Assembly: GCA_031553975.1 (NCBI GenBank)
Contig: JAVBKP010000114.1
Location: 1 to 42,937, forward strand
DNA: 42,937 nt
Reading direction: 5' to 3'
From: JAVBKP01 sp031553975
GTDB lineage: Bacteria; Bacillota; Clostridia; Peptostreptococcales; Anaerovoracaceae
Shown here: positions 40,957 through 42,937 of the stretch, piece after piece
Layout: the number at the start of each line of letters is the position of its first letter
Numbering within the stretch: position 1 is the stretch's first letter
Position numbers and translations under genes: made by a program
The notes under the pieces: generated by a model
Database searches by the model: none
What the model saw: the letters and a program-made list of their open reading frames with translations, nothing else
What the model was told of the DNA's origin: nothing

Positions 40957-41012
40957 TTGGGGACGGTTCTAATTTGCAGACCAATCGGTCTGCAAATTAG
41001 AACCGTCCCCAA
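40957..41012. repeat. REP-like 26-bp-arm palindrome between cobU and cobS
   Basis: Perfect 26-bp arms (40957-40982 and 40987-41012) around the 4-base loop AATC. The outer half begins TTGGGGACGGTTCTAATT and matches the cobU copy; the inner 8-10 bases (TGCAGACC) are unrelated. So the family has conserved outer arms and a variable inner stem. It fills almost the whole gap between cobU and cobS and ends 10 bases before the cobS ribosome binding site. Confidence 0.92.
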
Positions 41013-41031
41013 CAAAGAAAATGAGGAGAGT

Positions 41032-41832
41032 ATGAAAAGTTTTTTATTAATGTTATCATTCTTTACCAGACTACCTGTGCCTCACGTGGAATATGAAGAG
41101 GCTAGGTATAAAAACGGTATCAAATACGTACCAATTATAGGGCTTTTGGTAGGCTTTATCTTATTTGGACTATCCAAGCTCATACATTACTTGAAGTATG
41201 ATTTGGGATATGGTATGCAAATCGGCAATTTTGACCTGATAGCCATGGCTACACTTTTTATTGTTTATATTGTGACAACGGGGGCGATTCATTTAGATGG
41301 TGTAGCAGATACTTGTGACGGGATATTGAGTGGGCGCGAGCGGGCAAAAATGCTTGAAATCATGAAAGACAGTCACATTGGGGTATTCGGTGTAGTGGGA
41401 CTCATGGTGTGGGGGGCTTCCTTTTTTGTGCTCCTAGAGACAATAAACCAACTTACATTAATTTTATTGCCCGTAGTTGGAAAATCCGCTATGATCCTAT
41501 CGGCCTACATGGCTCCGTACGCTAGAAAAGATGGGTTTGGACGATTTTTTTCAGAAGGATGTAGGGGCAAACACGGACAACTCATCTGGACGCTCATTGT
41601 ATTAATTTTGGTTTCCTTTATCTCACCAATGATTGGTGGCATAGGATTAAATTTACAAGCTGCCCTAACCTACATGCTTTGTATAGCTACAGCCCTAAGT
41701 GCTGTCATTGTAATGACGGCTTATTTCAAGAAAAAACTAGGGGGAATAACAGGGGATACATTGGGATTCACTTGCGAAGTATCACAAATTGTATTTGGTG
41801 TATCAACTTTATTTTTGCATTGGATAGGATAG
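41032..41832 (+). CDS. cobS: Adenosylcobinamide-GDP ribazoletransferase (cobalamin synthase)
   Basis: 266-residue integral membrane enzyme that joins adenosylcobinamide-GDP with alpha-ribazole to form cobalamin. Motifs: FLLMLSFFTRLPVPHVEYEE at the start, GAIHLDGVADTCDGILSGRERAKMLEIMKDSHIGVFGVVGL (about 83-123) and ITGDTLGFTCEVSQIVFG near 240-257, with several transmembrane helices. The ATG at 41032 follows GAGGAG at 41023-41028. A longer in-frame reading from 40957 would translate the palindrome and is rejected. Confidence 0.94.
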   Translation: MKSFLLMLSFFTRLPVPHVEYEEARYKNGIKYVPIIGLLVGFILFGLSKLIHYLKYDLGYGMQIGNFDLIAMATLFIVYIVTTGAIHLDGVADTCDGILSGRERAKMLEIMKDSHIGVFGVVGLMVWGASFFVLLETINQLTLILLPVVGKSAMILSAYMAPYARKDGFGRFFSEGCRGKHGQLIWTLIVLILVSFISPMIGGIGLNLQAALTYMLCIATALSAVIVMTAYFKKKLGGITGDTLGFTCEVSQIVFGVSTLFLHWIG

Positions 41833-41844
41833 TCTACTTATGAT
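41815..41844 (+). promoter_or_regulatory. Possible promoter for the glycosyltransferase gene
   Basis: TTGCAT (41815-41820), an 18-base spacer and TATGAT (41839-41844), overlapping the end of cobS. It is moderately good and lies where a new unit with a different function begins. Confidence 0.3.
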
Positions 41845-41885
41845 ACAATATTCCATATGAGAACAAGCCTTTAAGGAGCGTGCAA

Positions 41886-42842
41886 ATGGAAAATTCCAAA
41901 TTATATATTGTCATTCCCTGCTACAATGAAGAAGCTGTGCTATATGAAGTGACTAAGGCACTAAAGTCCAAACTGCAAGGGCTACTGGATCAAGGGCTCA
42001 TTGCTAAAGAGAGTAAAGTTGTGTATGTAGATGACGGGTCACGAGACAAAACATGGAGCATCATCGAAGAACTTCACCAAGCAAACGATTTCGTTTTGGG
42101 CGTAAAACTTTCTAGGAACAGAGGGCATCAGAACGCTCTTTTGGCAGGGCTTATGTATGCCAAAGACCGTGCTGATTTTGTCATATCTATGGATGCAGAT
42201 TTGCAAGATGATGTGAATGCAGTGGATGAATTCATCAAGAAACACTATGAAGGTTCTGATGTAGTCTATGGCGTGAGATCAAAGCGGGACAAAGATACTT
42301 TTTTTAAAAGAGCTACCGCAGAAGGCTTTTATGTCATCATGGAGAAGTTCGGCGTGGAAATCGTATTTAACCACGCAGACTATAGGCTTATGAGCAAACG
42401 GGCACTAGAGTCCCTTGCTGACTACAAAGAGGCTAATTTGTTTCTCCGCGGTATTATTCCTACCATTGGGTATAAGTCTGAAAAGGTTTACTATGAGAGA
42501 AACGAGAGAGTGGCAGGTGAGACCAAATATACTGTTCGCAAAATGGTAAATTTCGCACTAGACGGCATCACCTCCTTTAGCACAAAACCCATCAGATATA
42601 TTACCATGACTGGTTTTCTAATGTTCATTGCCAGCATAGGGTTCATGATTTATTCCCTATTCCAAAAGTTCTATGGCATAACTGTACCGGGATGGACCAC
42701 GTTGATTTGTTCCATTTGGATGATTGGCGGGATACAACTGCTATCCATAGGCATTATAGGTGAGTATGTTGGCAAGGTTTATATTGAATCCAAAGCAAGA
42801 CCAAGATTTATAATAGACAAAGTGCTGGAGCCTAAAGAATGA
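41886..42842 (+). CDS. GT2-family polyprenyl-phosphate glycosyltransferase (GtrB/DPM1-like)
   Basis: 318 residues. AAGGAG at 41873-41878 points to the ATG at 41886 rather than the GTG at 41880. The GT-A domain shows LYIVIPCYNEEAVLYEV at the start, VVYVDDGSRDKTW near 47, LSRNRGHQNALLAGL near 76 and the nucleotide/metal site SMDADLQDD near 101, plus RNERVAGETKYTVRKM near 201. Two C-terminal transmembrane helices follow (~233-253, ~268-292). Members move a sugar from a nucleotide to undecaprenyl phosphate on the inner membrane face. The next gene is a GtrA-like flippase candidate, the usual partner. The sugar is unknown. Confidence 0.9.
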   Translation: MENSKLYIVIPCYNEEAVLYEVTKALKSKLQGLLDQGLIAKESKVVYVDDGSRDKTWSIIEELHQANDFVLGVKLSRNRGHQNALLAGLMYAKDRADFVISMDADLQDDVNAVDEFIKKHYEGSDVVYGVRSKRDKDTFFKRATAEGFYVIMEKFGVEIVFNHADYRLMSKRALESLADYKEANLFLRGIIPTIGYKSEKVYYERNERVAGETKYTVRKMVNFALDGITSFSTKPIRYITMTGFLMFIASIGFMIYSLFQKFYGITVPGWTTLICSIWMIGGIQLLSIGIIGEYVGKVYIESKARPRFIIDKVLEPKE

Positions 42843-42937
42843 TAAAAAAAACCATAAACAAACTACTGCAAGGAACTCTTGGAAAATTTCTCATGGTGGG
42901 CATACTGAATACAATCGTTGGTGCTGTCATCATGCTA
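42839..42937 (+). CDS. GtrA-like membrane protein, 3'-truncated by the window edge
   Basis: Only 33 residues are visible. The stretch LLQGTLGKFLMVGILNTIVG matches the start of GtrA-family proteins (a helix beginning KFLxVGxxNT). GtrA proteins are thought to flip undecaprenyl-phosphate sugars across the membrane. The ATG overlaps the stop of the glycosyltransferase (ATGA), so the two are translationally coupled. Confidence 0.75.
   Translation, partial: MIKKTINKLLQGTLGKFLMVGILNTIVGAVIML

Noticed and set aside
40957..41031. N-terminal extension of CobS read from 40957
   Set aside because: It is a translation of the palindrome. The ATG at 41032 with GAGGAG fits the CobS family start.

Overview
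The window looks like a chromosomal segment of an anaerobic, low-to-moderate-GC Gram-positive bacterium, most likely a member of the Clostridia. The reasons are butyrate kinase, a four-subunit 2-oxoacid:ferredoxin oxidoreductase, a DacF-like D-Ala-D-Ala carboxypeptidase, strong GGAGG-type ribosome binding sites, a cobalamin riboswitch with an intrinsic terminator, and consistently Firmicutes-like protein sequences. I cannot name the genus. Nearly all genes are on the + strand. I see no rRNA, tRNA, CRISPR array, prophage or classical insertion sequence.

Layout. 1-12.5 kb: 5'-truncated uvrB, uvrA, an EamA transporter, nicotinate phosphoribosyltransferase, butyrate kinase, two tandem branched-chain aminotransferases, uvrC and a DUF1292 protein. 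12.5-18.5 kb: accessory genes, namely a lipoprotein that looks like a metal-site-less amidohydrolase, a DUF1461 membrane protein, an HExxH/CxxC protein, a 39-residue membrane peptide, a nucleoside kinase, and a minus-strand coiled-coil/OmpA pair. 18.6-25.7 kb: pcrA, ligA, an AIR-synthase-like protein, a response regulator with an HD-GYP domain, and rdgB. 25.7-30.8 kb: a REP-associated tyrosine transposase (RAYT) coupled to rdgB, dacF, a divergent pair of unknown genes, class II aldolase, cheW and a small YceG-like membrane protein. 30.9-37.3 kb: korABDC, an HI0933-type flavoprotein, inorganic pyrophosphatase and a COG2509 FAD enzyme. 37.3-41.8 kb: a cobalamin riboswitch driving btuFCD-cobU-cobS. 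The right edge holds a GT2 polyprenyl glycosyltransferase and the start of a GtrA-like protein.

How the genes work together. UvrA, UvrB, UvrC, a UvrD/PcrA helicase and LigA cover nucleotide excision repair except for the polymerase. The aminotransferases, a 2-oxoacid oxidoreductase and a butyrate-type kinase would fit fermentation of branched-chain amino acids to branched acids with ATP gain, but this is an inference. The btu/cob genes form a B12 uptake and salvage unit.

The most unusual signal is a family of REP-like repeats built on GGGGACGGTTCTAAT. It occurs at four places between 34.2 and 41.0 kb. Three copies lie inside conserved enzyme genes and are translated in frame (in the HI0933 flavoprotein, the COG2509 flavoprotein and CobU). 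The fourth forms a perfect 26-bp-arm palindrome between cobU and cobS. A RAYT gene, the type of transposase known to go with such repeats, lies in the same window. Also notable are three inverted repeats packed into one divergent promoter region (13619-13739) and a divergent pair of unknown genes around an inverted repeat that looks like two opposed sporulation-type -10 boxes.
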